Positions 1-8,121 of a DNA stretch of 54,925 bases are shown here, one piece after another (within the stretch, counting starts at the first letter, position 1; the number at the start of each line of letters is the position of its first letter). The DNA lies in NCBI GenBank assembly GCA_043783155.1, contig JAYVZS010000115.1:1-54925 (forward strand), read 5' to 3'. The DNA is from JAPLDA01 sp043783155. GTDB taxonomy: Bacteria; Bacteroidota; Bacteroidia; AKYH767-A; 2013-40CM-41-45. The translations under genes were made by a program, and so were the position numbers. The notes beneath the pieces are model-generated. The model was not told where the DNA came from, made no database searches, and worked only from the letters and a program-made list of their open reading frames with translations.

Positions 1-15
1 CACAATTAAAAAGTC

Positions 16-1146
16 ATGGATATAATACAGCAAATACGTCAGCAGACGGAAACCGGAACACACACTCGAAAGGTGAATATATTGCTTGTCGACGACAGAA
101 AAGAAAACCTTATTTCCCTTGAAAGTATTCTTGAACAGGAAGGGCGTTCTATCTTTAAAGCGGCATCCGGAAATGAAGCATTGAAGATTGCACTCAGCGA
201 AGAAATCGGTTTGATTTTACTTGATGTTCAGATGCCTGAAATGGATGGATTTGAAGTGGCGAGGTTGTTAAAAGAAAATTCTAGAACGAAAGATATTTCA
301 ATCATCTTTGTAACAGCTATCAGCAAAGAAGAAAAATTTACCATGCAGGGATACGAAGAAGGTGCCGTGGATTACCTGCACAAGCCGTTAGAAATAAACA
401 TTGTTCAGGCAAAGGTCGCCGTTTTTGAAAAACTCTATTTGCAAAAATTGGACTTGCAACGATACGCAGCAAAAGTTGAGCAGATCAATAAACAGCTGGA
501 TGAATTTGTTTACATCGTTTCGCATGACTTAAAAGCTCCGTTGCGCGGGCTCTCCAGTCTCGCATCTTTTATGGAAGATGAATTGGGCGCCGATCCGAAA
601 CCACAGGTTATCGAAATTCTGAACATCATGAAAAGCCGGACATTGCGGATGCAAAATCTGATTGACGGTATATTGCAGTATTCGAGAATGGGAAATACTA
701 AAACAGAAAAGGAAAAAGTAAATGTGTCAGAGTTGATTCATAATATCATTGACTTGATTTGTCCGCCTCCTCATATACGAATTGAATTCCCAGACAATCT
801 TCCTGTTCTCCATACTGAAAAAATAAAATTGTATGAAGTTTTTCAAAACCTGATCAGCAATGGAATCAAATACAACGATAAAGAAACCGGCGTTGTTAAA
901 ATTGGCTTCGAGGAAAGGGGTGATCACTATCTATTTTCAGTTATTGATAACGGCATCGGAATAAAACCGGAACACTGGGAAAAAATTTTCGGAATATTTC
1001 AAACGCTTCAACCCAAAGATAAAATTGAAAGTACTGGAATCGGTTTAACGATTGTGAAAAAAATTATAGAGCAACAGGATGGGTCTATAACCGTTGATTC
1101 GGAATTTGAAAAAGGATCAACATTTAAGTTTACCTGGCTGAAATAA
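16..1146 (+). CDS. Hybrid response regulator / sensor histidine kinase
   Basis: A cytoplasmic two-component signalling protein of 376 residues with no membrane segment. An N-terminal receiver domain (about residues 20-140) has the acidic pair D26/D27, the phospho-acceptor D70 in LILLDVQMPEMDG and the conserved K123. A HisKA domain follows, with H170 in the H-box IVSHDLKAPLRGL, then an HATPase_c domain with N-box NLISNGIKYND, DNGIGI and GIGLTIVKKI. Receiver-first kinases of this kind take phosphate or a signal from another regulator and pass it on; the partner is not in the window. The first ATG gives a complete receiver domain. It is convergent with purD, with only 3 bases between the stops, so no separate terminator fits there. 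The signal sensed cannot be read from the sequence. Confidence 0.93.
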   Translation: MDIIQQIRQQTETGTHTRKVNILLVDDRKENLISLESILEQEGRSIFKAASGNEALKIALSEEIGLILLDVQMPEMDGFEVARLLKENSRTKDISIIFVTAISKEEKFTMQGYEEGAVDYLHKPLEINIVQAKVAVFEKLYLQKLDLQRYAAKVEQINKQLDEFVYIVSHDLKAPLRGLSSLASFMEDELGADPKPQVIEILNIMKSRTLRMQNLIDGILQYSRMGNTKTEKEKVNVSELIHNIIDLICPPPHIRIEFPDNLPVLHTEKIKLYEVFQNLISNGIKYNDKETGVVKIGFEERGDHYLFSVIDNGIGIKPEHWEKIFGIFQTLQPKDKIESTGIGLTIVKKIIEQQDGSITVDSEFEKGSTFKFTWLK

Positions 1147-1149
1147 TTT

Positions 1150-2454
1150 TTATTTTGATACCGGGAGAGAGCCTGCCTGCATCAAATCTTTTGCAATGTC
1201 TTTTCTATAATACATTTTGTCGTATGAAATTTTGGCAACGTTGCGATACGATAATGCTGCCGCCTCTTCCATGGTTTTTCCAAGTGAAGTAAGAGCAAGC
1301 ACTCGCCCGCCGGCTGTTATCACATTGTTCTTTTCGTCTTTTGATGTGCCCGCGTGAAAAACCAGGCTCTCTTTCACGGTGGTAATCCCCGAAATTAATT
1401 TCCCTTTTTCGTAATCGCCAGGGTAACCGCCACTCACTAACATGACAGTTACGGCGGTGCGGTTGTCTGTTTCTGATTTTATTGCGGAGAGATTTCCGTT
1501 TGCAACCGCTTCAAACAATTCAACAAGATCAGATTTGATGCGGGGAATTACGGCTTCCGTTTCAGGATCGCCCATGCGTACATTGTATTCAATCACAAAA
1601 GGATTACCTTTTACATTCATGAGCCCGATAAAAATAAAACCTTTGTAATTAATATTTTCTTTTTTCAAACCCTCAATGGTTGGAATCACAATTTGCGATT
1701 CCACTTTTTGCATAAACATTTTGTCGGCAAATGGTACAGGCGATACGGCACCCATTCCTCCCGTATTAGGACCGGTATCCTGATCACCGATTCGTTTGTA
1801 ATCTTTTGCTTCGGGTAAAATTTTGTAAGAGTTACCATCTGTTAAAACGAAAACCGAAAGTTCGATGCCGGCAAGAAATTCTTCGATCACCACTTTGGCC
1901 GATGCGTCTCCGAACTTTGCATGCACAAGCATCTCCGACAATTCCATTCTTGCTTCATCAAGTGTGTGTGGAATAACGACACCTTTTCCTGCCGCCAGCC
2001 CGTCTGCTTTTAACACATACGGCGGATTTAATTTTTCGAGGAATGAGAATCCCTCATGCAATGTTTCTTTCGTGAAAGTTTTGTATTGAGCAGTCGGAAT
2101 GTGATGACGAATCATAAATTGTTTCGAAAAATCTTTGCTTCCTTCGAGCTGAGCTCCGTCTTTCTTCGGACCAATCACAGGAATATTTTTCAGCGCACCA
2201 TCAGCAAGAAAGAAATCATGGATGCCTTTTACCAACGGCTCTTCGGGCCCCACGACAACCAGGTGAATATCGTTCTCAACAACGAATTTTTTGATCGCAG
2301 GAAAATCTGTGGTGCTTATATTTACATTCACACCGTGTTGAGAAGTTCCTGCATTTCCCGGAGCGATAAAAAGTTTTGAGCATCGCCTGCTTTGCGAAAT
2401 CTTCCATGCAAAAGCGTGTTCACGACCACCAGAACCAAGCAGCAATATATTCAT
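1150..2454 (-). CDS. purD: Phosphoribosylamine-glycine ligase
   Basis: GAR synthetase, step two of de novo purine synthesis: ATP-dependent joining of glycine to phosphoribosylamine. 434 residues is the usual family length. It has the N-terminal MNILLLGSGGREHAFAWK, an ATP-grasp core with PPYVLKADGLAAGKGV, the block DQDTGPNTGGMGAVSPVP, and EYNVRMGDPETEAV near the metal site. I chose the ATG at 2454 because the 13 residues of the longer frame upstream are not family-like and lie next to a hairpin. purC and guaA are in the same window but 38 kb or more away, so the purine genes are not an operon here. Confidence 0.97.
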   Translation of the reverse strand: MNILLLGSGGREHAFAWKISQSRRCSKLFIAPGNAGTSQHGVNVNISTTDFPAIKKFVVENDIHLVVVGPEEPLVKGIHDFFLADGALKNIPVIGPKKDGAQLEGSKDFSKQFMIRHHIPTAQYKTFTKETLHEGFSFLEKLNPPYVLKADGLAAGKGVVIPHTLDEARMELSEMLVHAKFGDASAKVVIEEFLAGIELSVFVLTDGNSYKILPEAKDYKRIGDQDTGPNTGGMGAVSPVPFADKMFMQKVESQIVIPTIEGLKKENINYKGFIFIGLMNVKGNPFVIEYNVRMGDPETEAVIPRIKSDLVELFEAVANGNLSAIKSETDNRTAVTVMLVSGGYPGDYEKGKLISGITTVKESLVFHAGTSKDEKNNVITAGGRVLALTSLGKTMEEAAALSYRNVAKISYDKMYYRKDIAKDLMQAGSLPVSK

Positions 2455-2480
2455 ATCAATAGCAGTTAGCAATCGGCATG

Positions 2481-2518
2481 TGGCAGTTCGCAAGTGGCAG
2501 ACTGATTACGAACTGCCA
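2481..2518. repeat. 10-bp inverted repeat between the carboxylase gene and purD
   Basis: TGGCAGTTCG (2481-2490) and CGAACTGCCA (2509-2518) form a perfect 10-bp stem with an 18-base loop. It sits in the short gap between two co-directional minus-strand genes. Similar 'word' sequence (GCAGTTGGCAGTTGC) occurs near 40776. It could be a processing or attenuation hairpin or one of the degenerate word repeats common in this window. Confidence 0.7.
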
Positions 2519-2523
2519 ACTTT

Positions 2524-4065
2524 TTAAAGAGGAATGTTCCCGTGTTTTTTTCTTGGTAGTTTCGCCACTTTATTTTCAAGCATCTTAAATGATGCAATCA
2601 GTTTTTTGCGTGTGTCTTCGGGTTTTATCACTTCATCCACATAACCATGTTCGGCGGCTTTATACGGATTCGCGAACAATTCATTGAATTCCTGCTCTTT
2701 TTCTTTCAGTTTTTCTTCCTTGTTTTTAGCTTCTGAAATTTCTTTTTTGAAAATTATTTCAGCGGCACCTTTGGCTCCCATCACAGCAATCTCAGCGGAA
2801 GGCCAGGCATAATTCATATCGGCACCGATGTGCTTGCTGTTCATCACATCGTATGCGCCGCCGTATGCTTTGCGAGTAATCACAGTGATGCGCGGAACCG
2901 TAGCTTCACAGAATGCGTAAAGCAGTTTTGCACCGTTCGTAATGATACCATTCCATTCCTGGTCGGTTCCCGGAAGGAATCCCGGAACATCTTCAAAAAC
3001 CAGCAGGGGAATATTGAAGCAATCACAGAAGCGAACGAAGCGTGCGGCTTTTGTGGATGCGTGAATGTCGAGTACACCAGCTAAGTAAGCAGGCTGATTC
3101 GCAACGATGCCGATGCTCTTTCCGGCAAGTCGTGCAAAACCAACAACAATGTTCTCTGCGAAATCTTTATGCACTTCAAAAAAACTTCCGTCATCTGTGC
3201 ATTCTTCTATCACTTCCTTTATATCGTATGGTTGATTGGGATTAGCCGGTATGATGGCGTTTAAACCAGGCCGCGACTCACCATTACTTTCATACTTCAA
3301 TGCGGGCGGCGCGTCTTCACAATTCTGCGGAACGTAACTCAATAATTTTTTTATTCCGGTGATGCATTCTAATTCGTTTGCAGAAGTAAAATGAGTAACG
3401 CCCGATTTTGTCGCATGCGTGGAAGCACCACCAAGTTCTTCGGAAGTCACTTCTTCATGCGTCACAGTTTTCACGACGTTCGGTCCGGTCACAAACATGT
3501 ATGACTGGTTTTCGACCATGAGAATAAAATCGGTGATGGCTGGTGAATAGACGGCACCTCCGGCGCAAGGCCCCATGATGGCGGAGATTTGAGGAATGAC
3601 ACCGGACGCCATGGTGTTGCGGTAAAAAATATCAGCATACCCTCCGAGCGATACCACACCTTCCTGAATACGCGCACCGCCGGAATCGTTTAACCCGATA
3701 ACGGGTGCACCATTCTGCATGGCGAGATCCATGATGCGGCAGATTTTCTTTGCATGTGTTTCGCTCAACGATCCGCCGAATACGGTAAAGTCCTGTGCGT
3801 ATACATAAATTAGTCTTCCTGCGACTGTTCCATAGCCGGTAACTACTCCATCGCCTAAATATTTTTCTTTATCGAGTCCAAAGTCTGTTGCGCGATGGGT
3901 AACGAGCATTCCGATTTCCTCAAAGCTACCTTCATCCAGAAGAAAATGAACGCGCTCGCGTGCAGTCATCTTTCCTTTTTTATGCTGGGCTTCTATTCGC
4001 TTTTTTCCACCACCGAGTTTTGCTTCGGTAATTTTTTCTTCGAGAAGATTGAGTTTGTTTTTCAT
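2524..4065 (-). CDS. Acyl-CoA carboxylase, carboxyltransferase (beta) subunit
   Basis: A 513-residue biotin-dependent carboxyltransferase of the propionyl-CoA carboxylase / methylmalonyl-CoA decarboxylase beta family, which moves CO2 between biotin and an acyl-CoA. Both crotonase-like halves are present. The N-half has GKMTARERVHFLLDEGSF and GLNDSGGARIQEGV; the C-half has FEDVPGFLPGTDQEWNGII and GGAYDVMNSKHIGADMNYA. The start ATG matches typical family N-termini. No biotin carboxylase or biotin carrier gene is adjacent, so those subunits must be encoded elsewhere. Substrate (propionyl-CoA versus methylmalonyl-CoA or another) cannot be decided from motifs. purD lies just downstream on the same strand. 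Confidence 0.95.
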   Translation of the reverse strand: MKNKLNLLEEKITEAKLGGGKKRIEAQHKKGKMTARERVHFLLDEGSFEEIGMLVTHRATDFGLDKEKYLGDGVVTGYGTVAGRLIYVYAQDFTVFGGSLSETHAKKICRIMDLAMQNGAPVIGLNDSGGARIQEGVVSLGGYADIFYRNTMASGVIPQISAIMGPCAGGAVYSPAITDFILMVENQSYMFVTGPNVVKTVTHEEVTSEELGGASTHATKSGVTHFTSANELECITGIKKLLSYVPQNCEDAPPALKYESNGESRPGLNAIIPANPNQPYDIKEVIEECTDDGSFFEVHKDFAENIVVGFARLAGKSIGIVANQPAYLAGVLDIHASTKAARFVRFCDCFNIPLLVFEDVPGFLPGTDQEWNGIITNGAKLLYAFCEATVPRITVITRKAYGGAYDVMNSKHIGADMNYAWPSAEIAVMGAKGAAEIIFKKEISEAKNKEEKLKEKEQEFNELFANPYKAAEHGYVDEVIKPEDTRKKLIASFKMLENKVAKLPRKKHGNIPL

Positions 4066-4158
4066 TTCGGCTATGACAACGATTAAAAGAGGATTACGGG
4101 ATTCTGATTTCCTTATTCTGACCGGCTAAATTACTATTTGATTTTTATTAATGAGACC

Positions 4159-4239
4159 ATGATTTCAGAAACCCGCTTTTGGGCGGGTGCACTGAAATCA
4201 TTAAGTCGAATTAATCCCGATAGCGAAGCGTATTGGGAT
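4159..4239. repeat. Two adjacent hairpins upstream of trpS
   Basis: Hairpin one: ATGATTTCAG (4159-4168) pairs with CTGAAATCAT (4192-4201), with an inner stem ACCCGC (4171-4176) / GCGGGT (4183-4188), giving a nested cruciform. Hairpin two: ATCCCGATA (4214-4222) pairs with TATTGGGAT (4231-4239) with one G-T pair. They occupy the divergent gap between the carboxylase gene and trpS. No T-tract follows, so they are not plain intrinsic terminators. Confidence 0.75.
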
Positions 4240-4284
4240 CTGGGTTATTTATTCTTCCTTTCTTCAGAAACATTTTGTAATTCG

Positions 4285-4292
4285 TAGATTCG
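4285..4292 (+). promoter_or_regulatory. Candidate -7 box abutting the trpS start
   Basis: TAGATTCG differs from the Bacteroidota -7 consensus TAnnTTTG at one position. It lies four bases before the trpS ATG, so any transcript from it would have essentially no leader. No TTG is seen at the right distance upstream, so support is weak on its own. Confidence 0.35.
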
Positions 4293-4296
4293 CAGC

Positions 4297-5298
4297 ATGA
4301 AAAAGGAAGTAGTCGTCAGCGGTATCAGAAGCACGGGGAACCTGCATCTGGGAAATTATTTCGGGGCAATAAAAAATTTTCTGAAGATGCAACATGAATA
4401 CAATTGCTATTTCTTCATTGCTGATTATCATTCGCTCACCACACATCCGAACCCTGCCGATTTTCATTCCAATGTAAAACAGGTACTCGTTGAATATCTT
4501 GCCTGTGGCATTGATCCGGAGGCCTGCACCATCTATATTCAAAGTGATTTGCCTGAAATTGCTGAACTCTATTTGTTGCTGAATATGAATGCGTATGTCG
4601 GAGAACTTGAACGGGCTACCACATTCAAAGAAAAAATCCGCAAACATCCGGATAATATTAATGCAGGACTGCTTACTTATCCTGTATTGATGGCCGCTGA
4701 TATCCTGATTCACAGGGCAGTGAAAGTTCCTGTTGGAAAGGACCAGGAACAACATTTAGAAATGTCGCGTACGTTCGGAAATCGTTTTAACAGGATATAT
4801 AAAACGGAATTATTTCCGGAACCCGTTGCCTTTAACTTCGGAACAAACCTTGTGAAAATTCCCGGGCTCGATGGATCAGGAAAAATGGGAAAGAGTGAAG
4901 GTGAAGGCAATGCGATTTTTCTCGCTGATACTCCCGAAGTGATTCATAAAAAAGTAATGCGTGCCGTAACCGATAGCGGTCCTACAATAGAAAAGCAACC
5001 CAAACCAGAAGCGATTCAGAATATTTTTACATTGATGGAAGTGGTTTCGCAAAAAGAAACCATCGACTTTTTTAATGAGCAGTACGATACGATGAAAATC
5101 CGTTACGGCGATATGAAAAAACAATTGGCCGAAGACATGATTACATTCACCTCCCCTTTTCATGAAAAGATTACAGAGCTTTCAAAGGATGAATCATTTA
5201 TACATCGTGTAGCCACAAGAGGTGCCGAAAAGGCGAGAGAGAGCGCTTCGAAAACAGTCAGCGAAGCAAGACATGCAATCGGTATCCGGCACTTTTAG
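4297..5298 (+). CDS. trpS: Tryptophanyl-tRNA synthetase
   Basis: Class I aminoacyl-tRNA synthetase charging tRNA-Trp, cytoplasmic. At 333 residues it is normal for bacterial TrpRS. The HIGH-type motif is STGNLHLGNYFGAI at the N-terminus and the KMSKS-type loop is GSGKMGKSEG. TYPVLMAADIL and the VGKDQEQHLEMSR block are also characteristic. The ATG is well supported because MKKEVVVSGIRSTGNLHLGN aligns with the usual family start. It is monocistronic: a hairpin-rich gap lies upstream and a new promoter downstream. Confidence 0.97.
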   Translation: MKKEVVVSGIRSTGNLHLGNYFGAIKNFLKMQHEYNCYFFIADYHSLTTHPNPADFHSNVKQVLVEYLACGIDPEACTIYIQSDLPEIAELYLLLNMNAYVGELERATTFKEKIRKHPDNINAGLLTYPVLMAADILIHRAVKVPVGKDQEQHLEMSRTFGNRFNRIYKTELFPEPVAFNFGTNLVKIPGLDGSGKMGKSEGEGNAIFLADTPEVIHKKVMRAVTDSGPTIEKQPKPEAIQNIFTLMEVVSQKETIDFFNEQYDTMKIRYGDMKKQLAEDMITFTSPFHEKITELSKDESFIHRVATRGAEKARESASKTVSEARHAIGIRHF

Positions 5299-5425
5299 AT
5301 TGAAGCAGGTTCACTCAAGCCGCCTTTCCAAGTTAAGTTTTTAGAAGGGGTAACCGCCCCACCATAAAATATTATACTTGATTATCAATATTTTAAGTAA
5401 AAATATTATAAGTTGATACATTATG

Positions 5426-5458
5426 TGTTGCAACATTTAATGTTGTGACATATATTTG
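5426..5458 (+). promoter_or_regulatory. Promoter with embedded dyad operator for the YceI-pirin-MarR operon
   Basis: TTG (5428-5430), a 20-base spacer and TATATTTG (5451-5458) match the Bacteroidota sigma consensus exactly. The spacer is an imperfect 25-bp palindrome centred on 5438. Its core is CAACAT-TTA-ATGTTG (5431-5445), with outer TGT/ACA. A dyad between the promoter boxes is the classic position for a repressor that blocks polymerase. The last gene of the operon encodes a MarR protein, so autoregulation is the natural inference. Confidence 0.75.
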
Positions 5459-5504
5459 TACACGATTTTCAAACTAACTTCTAACAACTAAAAAACCAAC
5501 CAAA

Positions 5505-6089
5505 ATGAAAAAACTAATCTTAACCGCAGCAATCGCTTTCGTAGCTGTTGCTTCATTTGCTCAAAACTGGAAACTGGATGCCGGACATTCAAAAATTAAA
5601 TTCAACACGAAGTATCTTCTTATTTCGGACGTGGATGGAGAATTCAAAAAAATTGACGGAACATTTGCATCGACGAAGTCGGATTGGACGGATTTGAATG
5701 CAACTGTTACAGCTGATGTAAACAGTATCACCACAGATAATGAAATGCGTGATAACCACTTGAAATCAGACGACTTTTTTAATGCCGTGAAATACCCGAG
5801 CATCACTTTCAAGAGTAAATCAATTAAAAGTCTTGGCGGAAATAAATATATATTGACGGGAGACCTTACCATTCGTGATGTCACCAAACAAGTGGACGTT
5901 CCTGTCGTGTTTAATGGAACGGTAAAAGATCCATGGGGAAATACAAAAGCAGGTTTCAAAGCAATCGGAAAAATTAATCGCAAAGAATTCAATTTAAAAT
6001 ACAGCAACGCTGCCGCTACCGGTGAAGCAGTTGTTGGCGATGAAGTTGAATTCACCATTGACTTAGTGCTGATCAAACAACAATCGTAA
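5505..6089 (+). CDS. YceI family periplasmic protein
   Basis: A 194-residue secreted lipocalin-like protein. The signal peptide MKKLILTAAIAFVAVASFAQ ends in a typical Bacteroidota AQ cleavage site. The mature part starts NWKLDAGHSKIKFNTKYL and contains DVNSITTDNEMRDNHLKSDDFFNAVKYPSITF and TGDLTIRDVTKQVDVPV, which are diagnostic of YceI. YceI proteins bind isoprenoid or quinone-like lipids and are often stress-induced; the ligand here is unknown. First gene of a six-gene run with small gaps. Confidence 0.93.
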   Translation: MKKLILTAAIAFVAVASFAQNWKLDAGHSKIKFNTKYLLISDVDGEFKKIDGTFASTKSDWTDLNATVTADVNSITTDNEMRDNHLKSDDFFNAVKYPSITFKSKSIKSLGGNKYILTGDLTIRDVTKQVDVPVVFNGTVKDPWGNTKAGFKAIGKINRKEFNLKYSNAAATGEAVVGDEVEFTIDLVLIKQQS

Positions 6090-6098
6090 ATCAAATAT

Positions 6099-6136
6099 CC
6101 CGGTAACTTTTCCACGTCAACCGAAAAATTACCGGG
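6099..6136 (+). promoter_or_regulatory. Intercistronic hairpin after yceI
   Basis: CCCGGTAA (6099-6106) pairs with TTACCGGG (6129-6136); pairing continues inward with one mismatch. No run of T follows, only A-rich sequence up to the next ATG. It probably stabilises or partly terminates the yceI message relative to downstream genes. Confidence 0.6.
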
Positions 6137-6154
6137 CAAACAAAAAAAATAACA

Positions 6155-6451
6155 ATGAAACAATTCATGGTTCACATAAAACTTCCAGCAGAACTCACGG
6201 AAGAATTCATTGCACTGATTCCCGAACAACGCGCCATGGTGAATGACCTGATGAGAAGAGGTGCCATCATCAGCTATACGTTGTCGCTCGACCGCACTCA
6301 ATTGTGGGTGGTGATGGATTCCAAATCGGAAGTAAATGTAATTGAGGTGCTGGCCGAGTTTCCGCTGATTCATTTTATGAAACCGGAAATTCACGACATC
6401 CTATTTCACAACAGCATTTATGTGAATGTCCCAAGGGTTTCATTAAACTGA
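6155..6451 (+). CDS. Muconolactone delta-isomerase-like small protein
   Basis: 98 residues, no signal peptide. The start MKQFMVHIKLPAELTEEFIALIPEQR and the LMRRGAIISYTLSLDRTQLWVV stretch resemble the dimeric alpha+beta barrel muconolactone isomerase-like family, whose members handle small aromatic or quinone-derived compounds. Catalytic function is not proven, and many family members in Bacteroidota have no known substrate. Its place between YceI and a CDGSH protein in a MarR-type operon fits a role in quinone or electrophile detoxification, but that is inference. Confidence 0.65.
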   Translation: MKQFMVHIKLPAELTEEFIALIPEQRAMVNDLMRRGAIISYTLSLDRTQLWVVMDSKSEVNVIEVLAEFPLIHFMKPEIHDILFHNSIYVNVPRVSLN

Positions 6452-6490
6452 GATCAAAAAATAAATTATTAACCAATAAAAAATCATAGA

Positions 6491-6679
6491 ATGAACAACA
6501 CAAAAATTACGGTTCTTGATAAAGGACCATATCTCGTAAAAGGAAAATTTGTATTCGTTGACAAAGACGGAAAAGAAGAAGAGAAAGACGGCAACATCGC
6601 ATTGTGTCGCTGTGGCTTGTCGGCGAATAAACCTTTCTGCGATGGAACCCACAGATCATCAGACGCGCTTGATAAGTAA
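6491..6679 (+). CDS. CDGSH iron-sulfur domain protein
   Basis: 62 residues built around one CDGSH motif: CRCGLSANKPFCDGTH supplies the three Cys and one His that hold a 2Fe-2S cluster in this family. No membrane anchor, so it is a soluble bacterial mini-protein. Such proteins are redox-active and often sit with oxidoreductases. It lies between the isomerase-like gene and the nitroreductase, with a 16-base gap to the latter, and is probably co-transcribed. Confidence 0.92.
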   Translation: MNNTKITVLDKGPYLVKGKFVFVDKDGKEEEKDGNIALCRCGLSANKPFCDGTHRSSDALDK

Positions 6680-6695
6680 TACAATCCAATAAAAA

Positions 6696-7310
6696 ATGAT
6701 TCACAAATTAATATCCGAACGAAAAAGCATCCGCGCATTTGCCGACAGGAGCATTGATGACGAAACAATCATCCATCTCTTTGAAGCAGCACGCTGGGCA
6801 CCGTCTTCACTCAATGAACAACCCTGGCGGTTTATCGTTGCGAGAAAAGAAGACAGCGAATCGTTTGAAAAAATCCTTTCCTGTTTGAATGAGATGAATC
6901 GAGTGTGGGCGCAGCATAGCGCAATGCTTATGATCACGGTTGCTAAGAAAAGTTTCAGCTCGAGGGATGTTCAGAATATGTATGCCATGCATGATGTTGG
7001 ATTGGCAATTGGTAACCTGTCTCTTCAAGCCACGGCCTTGGATATTTTTCTACATCAAATGGGAGGGATTAACAAAGAAAAAATTAGACTTTTGTTTGAA
7101 GTTCCCGATGAGTATGAAATCGTTAGTATTATTGCGGGAGGTTACGAGGGGAATCCGGAAAATCTTCCGGAAAATTTGCGTGCGAGAGAAATGGAACCAC
7201 GCACAAGGAAAGGTCTCGACGAATTAATTTTCTCAAATAAATTCGGCGAAAAAAGTTTATTAAATAAAAACCAGATAAGGCCCGCGACCATAACCGCGAA
7301 AGAAAAATGA
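6696..7310 (+). CDS. Nitroreductase family protein
   Basis: A 204-residue FMN-dependent oxidoreductase. The N-terminal SERKSIRAFADRSIDDE and RWAPSSLNEQPWRFIVA are the FMN-binding signature; DVGLAIGNLSLQATAL is the dimer/flavin helix. Family members reduce nitro groups, quinones or similar acceptors with NAD(P)H in the cytoplasm. Its stop overlaps the pirin start by four bases (ATGA), so the two are translationally coupled. Substrate unknown. Confidence 0.92.
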   Translation: MIHKLISERKSIRAFADRSIDDETIIHLFEAARWAPSSLNEQPWRFIVARKEDSESFEKILSCLNEMNRVWAQHSAMLMITVAKKSFSSRDVQNMYAMHDVGLAIGNLSLQATALDIFLHQMGGINKEKIRLLFEVPDEYEIVSIIAGGYEGNPENLPENLRAREMEPRTRKGLDELIFSNKFGEKSLLNKNQIRPATITAKEK

Positions 7311-8017
7311 AAAAAATAATTCACCGTGCAGATCAAAGAGGCCATGCCAATCACGGCTGGCTGGATGCACACCACAGTTTTAGTTTTGCAAACTGGTATG
7401 ATCCGTCGAAGGTTCATTTCGGAATGCTTCGCGTATTGAATGATGACATCGTACAGGGTGGAGAAGGTTTCGGCATGCATCCTCATAACGACATGGAAAT
7501 TATCACGATTATCCTGGAAGGCGCACTTCAGCACAAAGACAACATGGGCAACGGATCTGTGATCAAACCCGGAGATGTGCAGGTCATGAGTGCCGGTACG
7601 GGCGTCATGCATTCTGAATTCAATCCATCGGCGACAGATCGCGCCAATTTATTTCAGCTTTGGATTTTTCCAAAAGAGAATGGAATCAAACCACGGTACG
7701 ATCAGAAAACATTTTCTGCTGACGAACGGAAAAATAAAATTCAAACCGTTGCTTCCGGATTTAAAACAAACGGAGAATTGTACATACATCAGGATGCCGC
7801 CTTGTCGCTAACCAATCTTGACAAGGGAAAGATCATTCCATACAACACCGGGAAAAGCGGAAACGGTGTATATGTTATGGTCATTAAAGGTGAAGTTGAA
7901 ATCGACGGAGAAAAACTTTTGCAGAAAGATGCCATCGGAATTTTAGAATCAGACAGTTTCGAAATTAAAGCGACGGAAAACGCAGAGCTGTTGATTGTGG
8001 ATGTTCCGATGAAATAA
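7307..8017 (+). CDS. Pirin family protein
   Basis: 236-residue bicupin. The N-terminal cupin has HHSFSFANWYDPSKVHFGMLRVLNDD and GFGMHPHNDMEIIT with the metal-ligand histidines; GSVIKPGDVQVMSAGTGVMHSEFNP is typical of the YhaK/YhhW-type pirins, which can act as quercetinase or redox-sensing cupins. Co-transcribed with the nitroreductase through a four-base overlap. A 14-base direct repeat of its 3' end (8001-8014) recurs at 8048-8061, just before marR. Confidence 0.93.
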   Translation: MKKIIHRADQRGHANHGWLDAHHSFSFANWYDPSKVHFGMLRVLNDDIVQGGEGFGMHPHNDMEIITIILEGALQHKDNMGNGSVIKPGDVQVMSAGTGVMHSEFNPSATDRANLFQLWIFPKENGIKPRYDQKTFSADERKNKIQTVASGFKTNGELYIHQDAALSLTNLDKGKIIPYNTGKSGNGVYVMVIKGEVEIDGEKLLQKDAIGILESDSFEIKATENAELLIVDVPMK

Positions 8018-8033
8018 GATAAATTTTTTTGAT

Positions 8034-8096
8034 GTGCTGATTTGATAATGTTCCGATGAAAATGTTAATATTGAACTCTGATTATCAAGTCAGCAC
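8034..8096. repeat. Inverted repeat over the 5' region of marR
   Basis: GTGCTGATTTGATAAT (8034-8049) and ATTATCAAGTCAGCAC (8081-8096) are complementary at 15 of 16 positions. With the 14-base direct repeat of the pirin 3' end (ATGTTCCGATGAAA, 8001 and 8048), this shows that the sequence in front of marR is repeat-derived, not conserved coding sequence. Confidence 0.75.
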
Positions 8097-8121
8097 TTTA
8101 TATGATCCTCAAATTGAAAAC

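Noticed and set aside
5561..6394. 277-codon minus-strand frame opposite yceI
   Set aside because: Overlaps two well-supported plus-strand genes; the translation has no recognisable domain and is rich in Phe/Ser from antisense codons.
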